8,405 bases of DNA from an uncultured bacterium (GTDB taxonomy: Bacteria; Spirochaetota; Spirochaetia; Sphaerochaetales; Sphaerochaetaceae). Made by a program: the position numbers and the translations under genes. The stretch spans positions 1 through 8,405 of the forward strand of contig CAJMOS010000119.1 in the NCBI GenBank assembly GCA_905215015.1, read 5' to 3'. The notes below the pieces were generated by a model. It had not been told where the DNA came from, did no database searches, and was given only the letters and a program-made list of their open reading frames with translations. Below are positions 1 to 6,127 of the stretch, piece by piece; the first letter of the stretch is position 1, and every line of letters begins with the position of its first letter.

Positions 1-84
1 AATTAAAAACAAAGAATAAATTTTAACTAAAAATAGATATAACATTTTTTTATGTTAATAAAATATATAAAACACTAATACTTA

Positions 85-112
85 TTGACAATACTTGTAT
101 AAGTGTCATAAA
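85..112 (+). promoter_or_regulatory. Candidate sigma70-type promoter for the acyl-CoA synthetase gene
   Basis: A perfect -35 hexamer TTGACA lies at 85-90. After a 16-bp spacer comes CATAAA at 107-112, which matches four of six consensus -10 bases. The region upstream (1-84) is almost entirely A and T, as expected of an UP-element-like or easily melted promoter zone. Transcription would start near 119, giving a leader of about 55 nt before the ATG at 174. The call rests on motif reading only. A second -10-like string, TATAAG at 98-103, is too close to this -35 to pair with it. Confidence 0.45.
93..104. promoter_or_regulatory. Operator-like dyad between the -35 and -10 elements
   Basis: ACTTGTATAAGT is an imperfect palindrome: 10 of its 12 positions are symmetric, with ACTT and AAGT arms. 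It sits wholly within the spacer of the candidate promoter. TGACA (86-90) and TGTCA (104-108) form a second, slightly offset inverted pair around it. A repressor bound here would block RNA polymerase directly. The sequence broadly resembles half-sites of the GntR/HutC kind, but no regulator is encoded in the window and the family assignment is a guess. Such dyads also arise by chance in AT-rich DNA. Confidence 0.25.
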
Positions 113-132
113 CCAGTTTTTGTAACACGTGT

Positions 133-147
133 CCGACTTTTGGTCGG
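133..147 (+). other. Small hairpin in the 5' leader
   Basis: CCGAC (133-137) and GTCGG (143-147) can pair around a TTTTG loop in the predicted leader of the synthetase mRNA. It has no following U-run, so it is not an intrinsic terminator. It ends 13 nt before the ribosome binding site and does not cover it. It may stabilise the 5' end or be fortuitous. Confidence 0.25.
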
Positions 148-160
148 GTGGCAAGAAAAG

Positions 161-167
161 GGAGAGG
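161..167 (+). promoter_or_regulatory. Ribosome binding site deciding the synthetase start
   Basis: GGAGAGG ends six bases before the ATG at 174 and is the strongest Shine-Dalgarno match in the area. It favours ATG 174 over an in-frame GTG at 129, which has no purine-rich sequence upstream and would place the leader hairpin inside the coding sequence. Confidence 0.7.
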
Positions 168-173
168 AATTCA

Positions 174-1928
174 ATGCCAGCATATCCTTTTATCAAGGGA
201 AACCCGTTGGCGCCCCTTGACGAGTATCGCGGAAAAGCATTCTCAGGAGAGTGGCCCACGGTTGTGGAAATGTTCGAGCTCTCATGTCAAAGATTTCCAA
301 ACAACGCCTGTTTCACCTCGATTTTCCCGGAACGGGAACACTATACGTATGCGGAAGTGCATGAAAGGGTCCGTGTGCTCAGCAATTATCTGGTGAAGCG
401 GTGCGGTATCCGGAAAGGGGACAAAATCGCTGTCAGCGGAAAGAACAGTCCCCAATGGGCGATTGCCTATCTTGCGATCCTGGAGAGCGGGGCGATTGTC
501 GTACCCTTGGATTTCGGACTCCATGACAACGACATGGAGCGTCTGCTCAAGTTCGCCGAGGTGTCCTATCTGTTCATCGACAGGGAGAGGATACGGAATA
601 TCGATGCCGATGGTTCTGTCGGCCTGAAAGGTAAATTCTCCTTGGAACAGGGGGATCCCGACTATACCTACCTGTTTGACCTGGCGGAGAAAGAGGATGT
701 GCCGCGCTATCACGCGAGCGAATACGATACTGCCGCAATCCTTTTCACGAGCGGCACCACCGGTACGCCCAAGGGTGTCATGCTCAGCCACCGCAACATC
801 ACCAGCGACACCTTCCTTGTGACCTACTACATGCCGCTGTTTGAGAGCGACGTGTTCTACGTCATCCTTCCGATCCACCATGCGTACACCATGACAGCCG
901 TGCTGATGGAGACTCTTTCCGTCGGCGCGTCAGCGGTCTTCGGCAAGCGTCTGGCCGTCACCCAGATGCTGAAGGAACTGAAGGAAGGGAAGGTGACCAT
1001 GCTGCTCGCCGTGCCTATGCTCTACAACAAGATGATCAAGGCGCTGATGGAGGGCATTCGGAAGAAGGGTATCGTCGTCTACGCAGTCGTACGGGGGTTG
1101 ATGACCTTCTCGGGCGCTTTCAAGAAGCTGACTGGAATCAATATCGGCAAGCACCTGTTCAAGGGCATCCTTGCCCAGGTGTCCATGGACACCAACCGCA
1201 TCTGCATCTGTGGCGCGGGACCGCTTCCGGAAAGCACCTACCGTCTCTGGAACCAGATGGGCATCGATTTCGTGGAAGGATACGGCCTGACCGAAGCTAG
1301 CCCGATCACCAACCTGAACCCGCCATGGCACTACAAATACGACGCGGTCGGCACCATCTTCCCCCAGGAGGAGATCAAGATCGTCAATCCGGACGAAAAC
1401 GGCAATGGCGTCATGTACATCAAGGGACCGAACGTCATGCAAGGCTACTACAAGAACCCCGAAGCGACCAAGGAGGTCCTGACCGAAGACGGCTGGCTGA
1501 ACACAGGCGACGTCGGACACCTGGATGCCAACAACTTCTTTACGATTACCGGACGCGAGCGCTCGATCATCGTCACCGAAGGCGGCAAGAACGTATTCCC
1601 CGAGGAAATCGAGGACAAGTTCCAGCTCTTCGACGAAATCGGCGTCATCGCCATCATCGGCTACACGGTCGACAAGACACTGAAGACCGAAGGAGTCAGG
1701 GCGGTCATCTATCCCGAGCCGAAATACGCCGAGAAGATGCAGAAAGAACATCCGGACGATTATCGAGATCTGATCCAGAAGCGGATGGAAGCGCTGGTGG
1801 AAGAGGTGAACAAGGAACTCCATGCCTACCAGAAAATCACCCGCGTGACCGTCACCTACAAGCCGTTGCCGCTGACCACCACGGCAAAGGTGAAGCGCTT
1901 CGAAATCAAGGAACTTTTTGCCGACTGA
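174..1928 (+). CDS. Long-chain acyl-CoA synthetase (AMP-forming)
   Basis: This is a 584-residue member of the ANL adenylating superfamily. It probably activates fatty acids to acyl-CoA (or acyl-ACP) via an acyl-AMP intermediate, acting in the cytosol or at the membrane surface. The AMP-binding P-loop motif is seen as TSGTTGTPKG at residues 192-201. The YGLTE motif follows at 370-374, the TGD motif with the ribose-binding aspartate at 444-446, and GRERS at 460-464. GGKN at 470-473 leads into NVFPEEIE. The C-terminal adenylation lysine is probably K572, within TTTAKVKR. No membrane segment is evident. The length and the region between the P-loop and YGLTE fit the long-chain subclass better than acetyl-CoA or 4-coumarate ligases. 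The exact substrate cannot be read from sequence, and acyl-ACP synthetase is an alternative. The gene stands alone, with its own promoter candidate and a terminator after it. The start was chosen by the GGAGAGG site. Confidence 0.9.
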   Translation: MPAYPFIKGNPLAPLDEYRGKAFSGEWPTVVEMFELSCQRFPNNACFTSIFPEREHYTYAEVHERVRVLSNYLVKRCGIRKGDKIAVSGKNSPQWAIAYLAILESGAIVVPLDFGLHDNDMERLLKFAEVSYLFIDRERIRNIDADGSVGLKGKFSLEQGDPDYTYLFDLAEKEDVPRYHASEYDTAAILFTSGTTGTPKGVMLSHRNITSDTFLVTYYMPLFESDVFYVILPIHHAYTMTAVLMETLSVGASAVFGKRLAVTQMLKELKEGKVTMLLAVPMLYNKMIKALMEGIRKKGIVVYAVVRGLMTFSGAFKKLTGINIGKHLFKGILAQVSMDTNRICICGAGPLPESTYRLWNQMGIDFVEGYGLTEASPITNLNPPWHYKYDAVGTIFPQEEIKIVNPDENGNGVMYIKGPNVMQGYYKNPEATKEVLTEDGWLNTGDVGHLDANNFFTITGRERSIIVTEGGKNVFPEEIEDKFQLFDEIGVIAIIGYTVDKTLKTEGVRAVIYPEPKYAEKMQKEHPDDYRDLIQKRMEALVEEVNKELHAYQKITRVTVTYKPLPLTTTAKVKRFEIKELFAD

Positions 1929-1951
1929 ACCGAGCGTTATGCTCCTGCCGG

Positions 1952-1976
1952 GAACCCCTCCGTCGTGGAGGGGTTC
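1952..1976. terminator. GC-rich hairpin between convergent genes, probably a bidirectional terminator
   Basis: A 10-bp perfect stem is formed by GAACCCCTCC (1952-1961) and GGAGGGGTTC (1967-1976) around a five-base loop, GTCGT. It lies in the 54-bp gap between the stop of the synthetase (+) and the stop of smpB (-), so it can serve both. The U-run is poor in both directions (TT then GG on the plus side), so termination may be partial or factor-assisted. Confidence 0.7.
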
Positions 1977-1982
1977 TTGGGT

Positions 1983-2459
1983 CTAGCGGTACTGCAGTTC
2001 CTTCAGTTCGCGACGCATGGCGCGGTTCTGGTCCCGCTCCTTGATCGTCTCCTTCTTGTCATGCACGTTCTTGCCGCGGCAGAGGGCGACTTTCACCTTG
2101 ACCAGATTGCCGCGCAGGTAGATTTCGGTCGGGACCAACGTGAAACCGCGTTCCTCGACCTTGCGTCTCAGATGCTTGATTTCCATCTTGTGGGCCAGAA
2201 GCCTGCGGTTGCGCTTCGGGTCATGGTTGTACAGGTTGCCGAAGGTATAGGGCTGGATCGTCAGGCCGATCAGCAGCAGCCCCTTGTCATCCACCGTGAT
2301 ATAGCTGTCGCCGAAGGAGACTTTCCCCTGGCGGATTGACTTGACCTCGGTGCCGGCAAGGGAGATGCCGCATTCCATGTCCTCAAGGATTTCGTAGTTG
2401 AAGAACGCCTTCTTGTTTTTCTGGATCAGCTTGAACGCTGTTTTGTCGATCTTGCCCAT
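1983..2459 (-). CDS. smpB: SmpB, SsrA (tmRNA)-binding protein
   Basis: The product is 158 residues, the usual size for SmpB. SmpB binds tmRNA and carries it into stalled ribosomes for trans-translation. There the nascent peptide is tagged for degradation and the ribosome is released. Family features are visible in order. An N-terminal NKKAFFNYEI segment is followed by GTEVKSIRQGKVSFGDSYI, then the HDPKRNRRLLAHKMEI loop. TLVPTEIYLRGNLVKVKVAL comes next, and then GKNVHDKK, which leads into the basic C-terminal tail that enters the mRNA channel. The ATG abuts the stop of the upstream gene (TAAATG, no gap), with only a weak GGATGG-type site inside that gene. The two are therefore very likely co-transcribed and translationally coupled. 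The tmRNA gene itself is not in the window. Confidence 0.97.
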   Translation of the reverse strand: MGKIDKTAFKLIQKNKKAFFNYEILEDMECGISLAGTEVKSIRQGKVSFGDSYITVDDKGLLLIGLTIQPYTFGNLYNHDPKRNRRLLAHKMEIKHLRRKVEERGFTLVPTEIYLRGNLVKVKVALCRGKNVHDKKETIKERDQNRAMRRELKELQYR

Positions 2460-3836
2460 TTATCTATCCATCCAAGCGATGCGGAACCCGACCAGTTCGC
2501 TCGCGTCATCCACGCGAATGGTACCCACCGTATTGCGGCTGCTCTGCTTGCCCGCCATCAATCCGCCCTTGACCACCCTGTCGTTGGAAATCTGGTAACG
2601 GTCCGCCAAGGCCTGGACCTTCTCGTAGTCGGTCAGCCTGGCAAGAGGGATGTAGGGCGTGGAGGTTATCTGCCAGATGGTTCCCAACATGCCGGTGGCG
2701 GTGTCGCTGCCATCATCCACGTACACCAGATCCTTCTGGCTGGCACGGTTCCTGCTTGCCATGGCCGCAAGGGACCACTGCGCCTCGCTGGGAAGAAAGA
2801 CCTGTTTGCCGGTTATCTCGGAGAGCCAGGCGCAGAATGCGTCGGCGGCCTTGGCGCTCACTCCGGTCACCGCAGTACTGCTGGGAACAAGGACCGAGGG
2901 GTTCTGTCCCGCAAGGTATGCGTCATCACCGGCCGCGCCCTTCGCCCATTCCGGATGCGCCTGCATGAAAAGCGCCCATTGATACTGGGTCACCGGTGTC
3001 GTGGCGATCGAGAAAGGCTCGGTGGTCACCTGAATGCCGGCGCTGCTCTTGTCGGTAGAACGGTCGCCCATCACGAAGGTGGCCTCAGGGTAGGCGATGC
3101 CGCTCTGGGTGAACACGCCTGCGTCGAGCGTGGTTCTCCTGCCGGTAACGTCGATGTTGCTGGAGCGAAGGCCCACCTGCCCGTCGCGAGCCTTTGCGGC
3201 ATCAAGCGCCGCCGTGAAAAGGGGCGTGGAGACCTGCAGGGAACCTGCCTCGTCAAGCATCTCCCTGGAGCCGATAAACTGGGCCGCCAGGTCAAGCGCG
3301 TCGCCATCATCGATCCCAAGCGCCTGCATGTCCCTGGAAAGGTTGGCGTACAGGGGAGGGTAGACGGTGACCGGGTCGTAGTCCGTGACCGTGCTGTAGC
3401 GGGCGATTTCCTGCAAGTCGAACCTGAGGACCGCCTGCTTGGCTTGGTCGCTTACCGGGCCGAGCGCGATAGGCGCGTCCTGGTGGTAATGGATCAGCCA
3501 GGTCAGGAAAAGCGGATGTCCCACCGCGATGCTCTGCTCGGAAAGCGTCTGGTCCGCCTTGGTGACTTTGACGGTATGGGTCCCGCTAGGAACAAAGTAC
3601 TGGTAATCGGCGACGCCTTGGTAGACACCGTCGATCTCCAGCCCCGCGTCGCTGACAGGAAAGGAGAAACTGACGTATTTCCCGCCCTTGACGATTCCGG
3701 GAAGGAAGCAGACAAGAAAGATGCACAGAAGAATGATTATGGTATACAAGACAAGAAGATAGACGCCTGGGCGAATCCCAAATACCGGTTTGAGACGCAC
3801 AGGCTCCACCTGCGGAAGTTCACGGCGCTTTTTCAT
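2460..3836 (-). CDS. Membrane-anchored PEGA / FGE-sulfatase-like domain protein
   Basis: The product is 458 residues, counted from the ATG at 3836. A basic N-terminus (MKKRR) precedes one strongly hydrophobic membrane segment at about 24-46, so most of the protein should lie outside the cytoplasm. Residues ~54-95 look like a PEGA domain (LEIDGVYQG, then FVPSGTHTVKV), a small surface fold. A predominantly helical stretch of unknown role covers ~100-248. Residues ~249-458 form an FGE-sulfatase/SUMF1-like domain: TTPVTQYQWALF, FCAWL, LPSEAQW (349-354 for PSEAQW), VVKGG (421-425) and VGFRI (449-453). The domain has a single cysteine (about 335, in FCAWL). It lacks the cysteine pair that formylglycine-generating enzymes use near the RGG motif. 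A structural or ligand-binding role is therefore more likely than sulfatase activation. An in-frame TTG at 3875 is less likely as start: it has no ribosome site and overlaps the promoter. The gene is first in an operon with smpB. Confidence 0.8.
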   Translation of the reverse strand: MKKRRELPQVEPVRLKPVFGIRPGVYLLVLYTIIILLCIFLVCFLPGIVKGGKYVSFSFPVSDAGLEIDGVYQGVADYQYFVPSGTHTVKVTKADQTLSEQSIAVGHPLFLTWLIHYHQDAPIALGPVSDQAKQAVLRFDLQEIARYSTVTDYDPVTVYPPLYANLSRDMQALGIDDGDALDLAAQFIGSREMLDEAGSLQVSTPLFTAALDAAKARDGQVGLRSSNIDVTGRRTTLDAGVFTQSGIAYPEATFVMGDRSTDKSSAGIQVTTEPFSIATTPVTQYQWALFMQAHPEWAKGAAGDDAYLAGQNPSVLVPSSTAVTGVSAKAADAFCAWLSEITGKQVFLPSEAQWSLAAMASRNRASQKDLVYVDDGSDTATGMLGTIWQITSTPYIPLARLTDYEKVQALADRYQISNDRVVKGGLMAGKQSSRNTVGTIRVDDASELVGFRIAWMDR

Positions 3837-3846
3837 ATTCCCATTC

Positions 3847-3875
3847 AAGGTACTTTCTGCGTTGCAACTTGTCAA
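3847..3875 (-). promoter_or_regulatory. Candidate promoter for the FGE-like/smpB operon
   Basis: Read on the minus strand, a perfect TTGACA (3875-3870) is followed by a 17-bp spacer and TACCTT (3852-3847). TACCTT keeps the three most conserved -10 positions (first T, second A, last T). The predicted transcription start near 3840 is only about four bases before the ATG at 3836. The GTTGCAAC palindrome (3861-3868) lies in the spacer. The call is motif-based only. Confidence 0.45.
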
Positions 3876-3897
3876 CTGCGCGCTGTTGTGGTAGCTT
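3869..3897 (+). promoter_or_regulatory. Candidate promoter for lepB-hemW
   Basis: TTGTCA (3869-3874), a 17-bp spacer and TAGCTT (3892-3897) form a plus-strand promoter candidate. A TG at 3889-3890 sits one base before the -10, giving an extended -10 element that could compensate for the weak hexamer. Its -35 overlaps that of the divergent promoter on the palindromic core TTGTCAA. The predicted start falls at or just before the lepB ATG at 3905. Confidence 0.4.
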
Positions 3898-3904
3898 GGT
3901 CGGT

Positions 3905-4915
3905 ATGGAAAATTTCCTTTCCTTCATAGAGAGGCGCACGGAAGCCTTCCTGACCCACCGCAAGGCGGTAAAGCAATGGGAGGCCGACAACAAAAAGCCC
4001 AGGACGTTCCTTGGCGAGCTTTGGGGCTGGGTCGACGCCTTGCTTTTCGCCATCGTTGTTGTCATCCTGATCAACCAGTACCTGTTCCAGCTGTTTGTCA
4101 TTCCGTCCCCCTCCATGGTCCATACGTTGGAGATCGGAGACCGGGTCTTCGTCGGGAAAAACAGTTACGGGACCGAACTGTACTCGGCGGGAAAGAAAAT
4201 CTTCACCGGCAACCGCAAGGTCCACCGTGACGACATCATCACCTTCTACAACCCGGAGTACCCCAACAAGGGAGTGGTCTTCAACGTCCTGTCCCAGTTC
4301 ATCTACAGCGGAACCTTCACCTTGGTGAACATCGACCGCAACGAGGATGGTTCGCCCGCCGAGCGCCTGCTCGTCAAGCGTGCCGTCGGCTTTCCCGGAG
4401 AGGTGGTCCGCTTCGACGAGGGGAATGTGGGCATCCGCAAGGCCGGTTCCACCACCTACGAGGCAGAGGAAGACTTCCGTTCCGACGCCGGTCTTTCCAC
4501 CGCGCCGCACCGCTCGGTCGATTCCGCCGAATACCCAGGCATCAAGGCTTGGGGGACTTTGGCCGGATATCGGGACAGCGGCCTGGACATCAACCAGGCT
4601 CCGAAGTACATCAAGGACGCTTACCAGTCGACGATGGCGGGCAAGGATTACCCGGACGACTTCTATCAGTTCGAGGAATCCCGGACCAGGACCATGGCCC
4701 TGCTGAACCCTGCCGATAGCGGGGCCCGTAGCGCCTATGCCAAGTACGCCAACGGCATCTACGTCGGCACGGACCAGGTGCTGCCGCTTGGCGACAACCG
4801 CGATGACAGCAGGGACGGCCGGTATTTCGGTCCCGTCTGGCAGAAGAACGTGAACGGCAGGGTGCTCTTCCGCTTCTGGCCTCTCCATCGCATTTCCTAT
4901 CTTGCCGACAAGTAA
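3905..4915 (+). CDS. lepB: Signal peptidase I
   Basis: The product has 336 residues, close to the long proteobacterial form. It is the membrane serine protease that cleaves signal peptides from Sec/Tat-exported proteins. One membrane segment lies at about 42-65, after a short charged cytoplasmic start, with the catalytic domain outside. The nucleophile is S70 in IPSPSMVHTL and the general base is K158 in VKRAVGFPGE. The GDNR box is at 296-299, followed by DDSRDGR. Two positions differ from the common consensus: PSxSMxPTL has H in place of P, and the DSR of box E reads DGR. The catalytic dyad is intact, so the enzyme should be active. ATG 3905 was chosen because the earlier in-frame TTG (3869) lies in the promoter and would add a non-family N-terminus. 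No Shine-Dalgarno sequence is visible before it. hemW follows after one base. Confidence 0.95.
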   Translation: MENFLSFIERRTEAFLTHRKAVKQWEADNKKPRTFLGELWGWVDALLFAIVVVILINQYLFQLFVIPSPSMVHTLEIGDRVFVGKNSYGTELYSAGKKIFTGNRKVHRDDIITFYNPEYPNKGVVFNVLSQFIYSGTFTLVNIDRNEDGSPAERLLVKRAVGFPGEVVRFDEGNVGIRKAGSTTYEAEEDFRSDAGLSTAPHRSVDSAEYPGIKAWGTLAGYRDSGLDINQAPKYIKDAYQSTMAGKDYPDDFYQFEESRTRTMALLNPADSGARSAYAKYANGIYVGTDQVLPLGDNRDDSRDGRYFGPVWQKNVNGRVLFRFWPLHRISYLADK

Positions 4916-4916
4916 G

Positions 4917-6053
4917 ATGGTTCCGTCCCTCTATCTGCACCTTCCTTTCTGTACCGCGAGCTGTGCCTATTGCGCCTTCTACAGCGAGCCGATGACCCAC
5001 TGGAAAGGGATATGGCCTGCGTATGTAAGGCGGATGCGGAAGGAAATCCGGAGGGCGAGGGAGAAGTACGGCGGTTTCGATACGGTCTTTCTCGGAGGAG
5101 GCAATCCGGGCTCGCTTCCCCCGGAGGCGCTTGCCACCTTGCTCGAGGAAGCCGGCGGCGGCAGGGAAACGACGGTGGAGATGAACCCCGAGTCCCTGAC
5201 CGACGCGTACGAGCCATTGTTCGGCGAGGGGTTGGTAGACCGGGTCAGCATGGGAGTGCAGAGCCTGAACGAGAGAACCCTGCGTACCCTCGGAAGAACC
5301 AGTACCCGGGCCCAGACGCTTGAGGGAATCGCGCGCCTGGGCCGTTTCCAGGAGAAGTACCACATCGCCGTCAACTTCGACCTGATTGCCTGCGTTCCCG
5401 GGCAAACCGTCGCCGACTCGGTGGAAGATGTCGGACAGCTGCTTTCCTTGAGCGATCCCGACCATATTTCCCTCTACTGCCTGACCCTTGAGCCGGATAC
5501 CGCTCTGGAGCGCAGAGTGAGGAAAGGCCAGCTTGCGATGATCGGCGAGGACGAGCAGGCGGACTGCCTGTATACCCTGTGGGACTACTTGGAGAAACAT
5601 CGCTACGAGCACTACGAGGTGAGCAATTTCGCAAAAGACGGATCGTACTGCATCCACAACCTGCACTACTGGCACCTTGACCCCTACGTGGGAATAGGAA
5701 GCCACGCGGCCGGGCGGGAGCCCAGGACGGACGGAGGAATGGACGCCACGGAGAACAGCCAGGACCTGCGCCAGTATGCCGGTGGAGTCGAGGGAAGCGG
5801 CTACGCCGTCGAGCATCTGACCCGCCAGGAGGAGTGTGAGGAGTATCTGCTTACCGGCCTGCGGATCAAATGGGGGATCGACAAGGCGCGCTTCCAGTCC
5901 CGTTTCGGCTGTTCCTTCGATTCCTTGTTCTCCAGACAGGTGGCGGGGATCGACGGGAAGCTCATTGTCGACGACCCAAGCCGTTTCGCCCTGACCGAAA
6001 AGGGGATGATGGTGCTCGACCAGGTGCTCCTTTGCCTGGCGCAAGCCCTGTAA
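4917..6053 (+). CDS. hemW: HemW-like radical SAM heme chaperone
   Basis: The product has 378 residues. The radical SAM cluster motif CTASCAYC (C12, C16, C19) is followed by AF, as in HemW. Oxygen-independent coproporphyrinogen oxidase HemN instead carries a further cysteine there. Other family marks are MNPESLTD, RVSMGVQSLNERTLRTLGR, NFDLIACVPGQT, the heme-domain HNLHYW (247-252) and GIGSHAAG (259-266). The SAM-binding GGGTPS motif reads GGGNPGS (60-66). HemW proteins bind heme and are thought to deliver it to target proteins. They are often mislabelled as coproporphyrinogen III oxidase. The ATG comes one base after the lepB stop (TAAGATG) without a clear ribosome site, which suggests translational coupling. 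A TTG at 4902, inside lepB, is a less likely start. Confidence 0.9.
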   Translation: MVPSLYLHLPFCTASCAYCAFYSEPMTHWKGIWPAYVRRMRKEIRRAREKYGGFDTVFLGGGNPGSLPPEALATLLEEAGGGRETTVEMNPESLTDAYEPLFGEGLVDRVSMGVQSLNERTLRTLGRTSTRAQTLEGIARLGRFQEKYHIAVNFDLIACVPGQTVADSVEDVGQLLSLSDPDHISLYCLTLEPDTALERRVRKGQLAMIGEDEQADCLYTLWDYLEKHRYEHYEVSNFAKDGSYCIHNLHYWHLDPYVGIGSHAAGREPRTDGGMDATENSQDLRQYAGGVEGSGYAVEHLTRQEECEEYLLTGLRIKWGIDKARFQSRFGCSFDSLFSRQVAGIDGKLIVDDPSRFALTEKGMMVLDQVLLCLAQAL

Positions 6054-6059
6054 GCATCC

Positions 6060-6089
6060 TTGACCATCTGTCTGTTCGTATAGTACAGT
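6060..6089 (+). promoter_or_regulatory. Candidate promoter for the yebC-ruvCAB block
   Basis: TTGACC (6060-6065) is followed after 18 bp by TACAGT (6084-6089). A better -10 hexamer, TATAGT (6079-6084), overlaps it but would pair with only a poor -35. Either would start transcription in the AT-rich leader before yebC. No terminator hairpin is seen after hemW, so read-through from lepB-hemW is also possible. Confidence 0.35.
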
Positions 6090-6112
6090 AACCAAGTTAA
6101 AATTCTTTTTTC

Positions 6113-6120
6113 GAAAGAGG
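6113..6120 (+). promoter_or_regulatory. Ribosome binding site of yebC
   Basis: GAAAGAGG ends seven bases before the yebC ATG at 6128. It overlaps a TTTCGAAA palindrome (6109-6116) that could partly pair with it in the mRNA. Confidence 0.65.
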
Positions 6121-6127
6121 TCTCTAC

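Noticed and set aside
40..57. TAACAT / ATGTTA dyad around six T's as a possible terminator of an upstream gene
   Set aside because: The stem is short and entirely weak apart from one C-G pair, and no coding sequence ends before it within the window. It is expected by chance in such AT-rich sequence.
129..173. An extended start of the synthetase at GTG 129
   Set aside because: It has no ribosome site, contains the leader hairpin, and adds residues not typical of the family. ATG 174 follows a strong GGAGAGG.
930..1823. A 297-codon minus-strand open frame inside the acyl-CoA synthetase gene
   Set aside because: It is antisense to conserved motifs of a real enzyme, has no ribosome site or recognisable domain, and is a by-product of codon bias.
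1325..2044. A 239-codon plus-strand open frame overlapping the end of the synthetase and running into smpB
   Set aside because: It is out of frame with the synthetase motifs, Arg/Gly-rich in the manner of shifted GC-rich frames, and crosses the terminator hairpin into the antisense of smpB.
2955..3929. A 324-codon plus-strand open frame antisense to the FGE-like gene
   Set aside because: The minus-strand protein has a membrane segment and two recognisable domains. The plus-strand product has none and would run through both divergent promoters.
6054..6127. Possible small RNA or terminator between hemW and yebC
   Set aside because: No stable hairpin with a U-run is visible. The T-rich stretch precedes rather than follows any stem, and the gap is adequately explained as a promoter plus leader.
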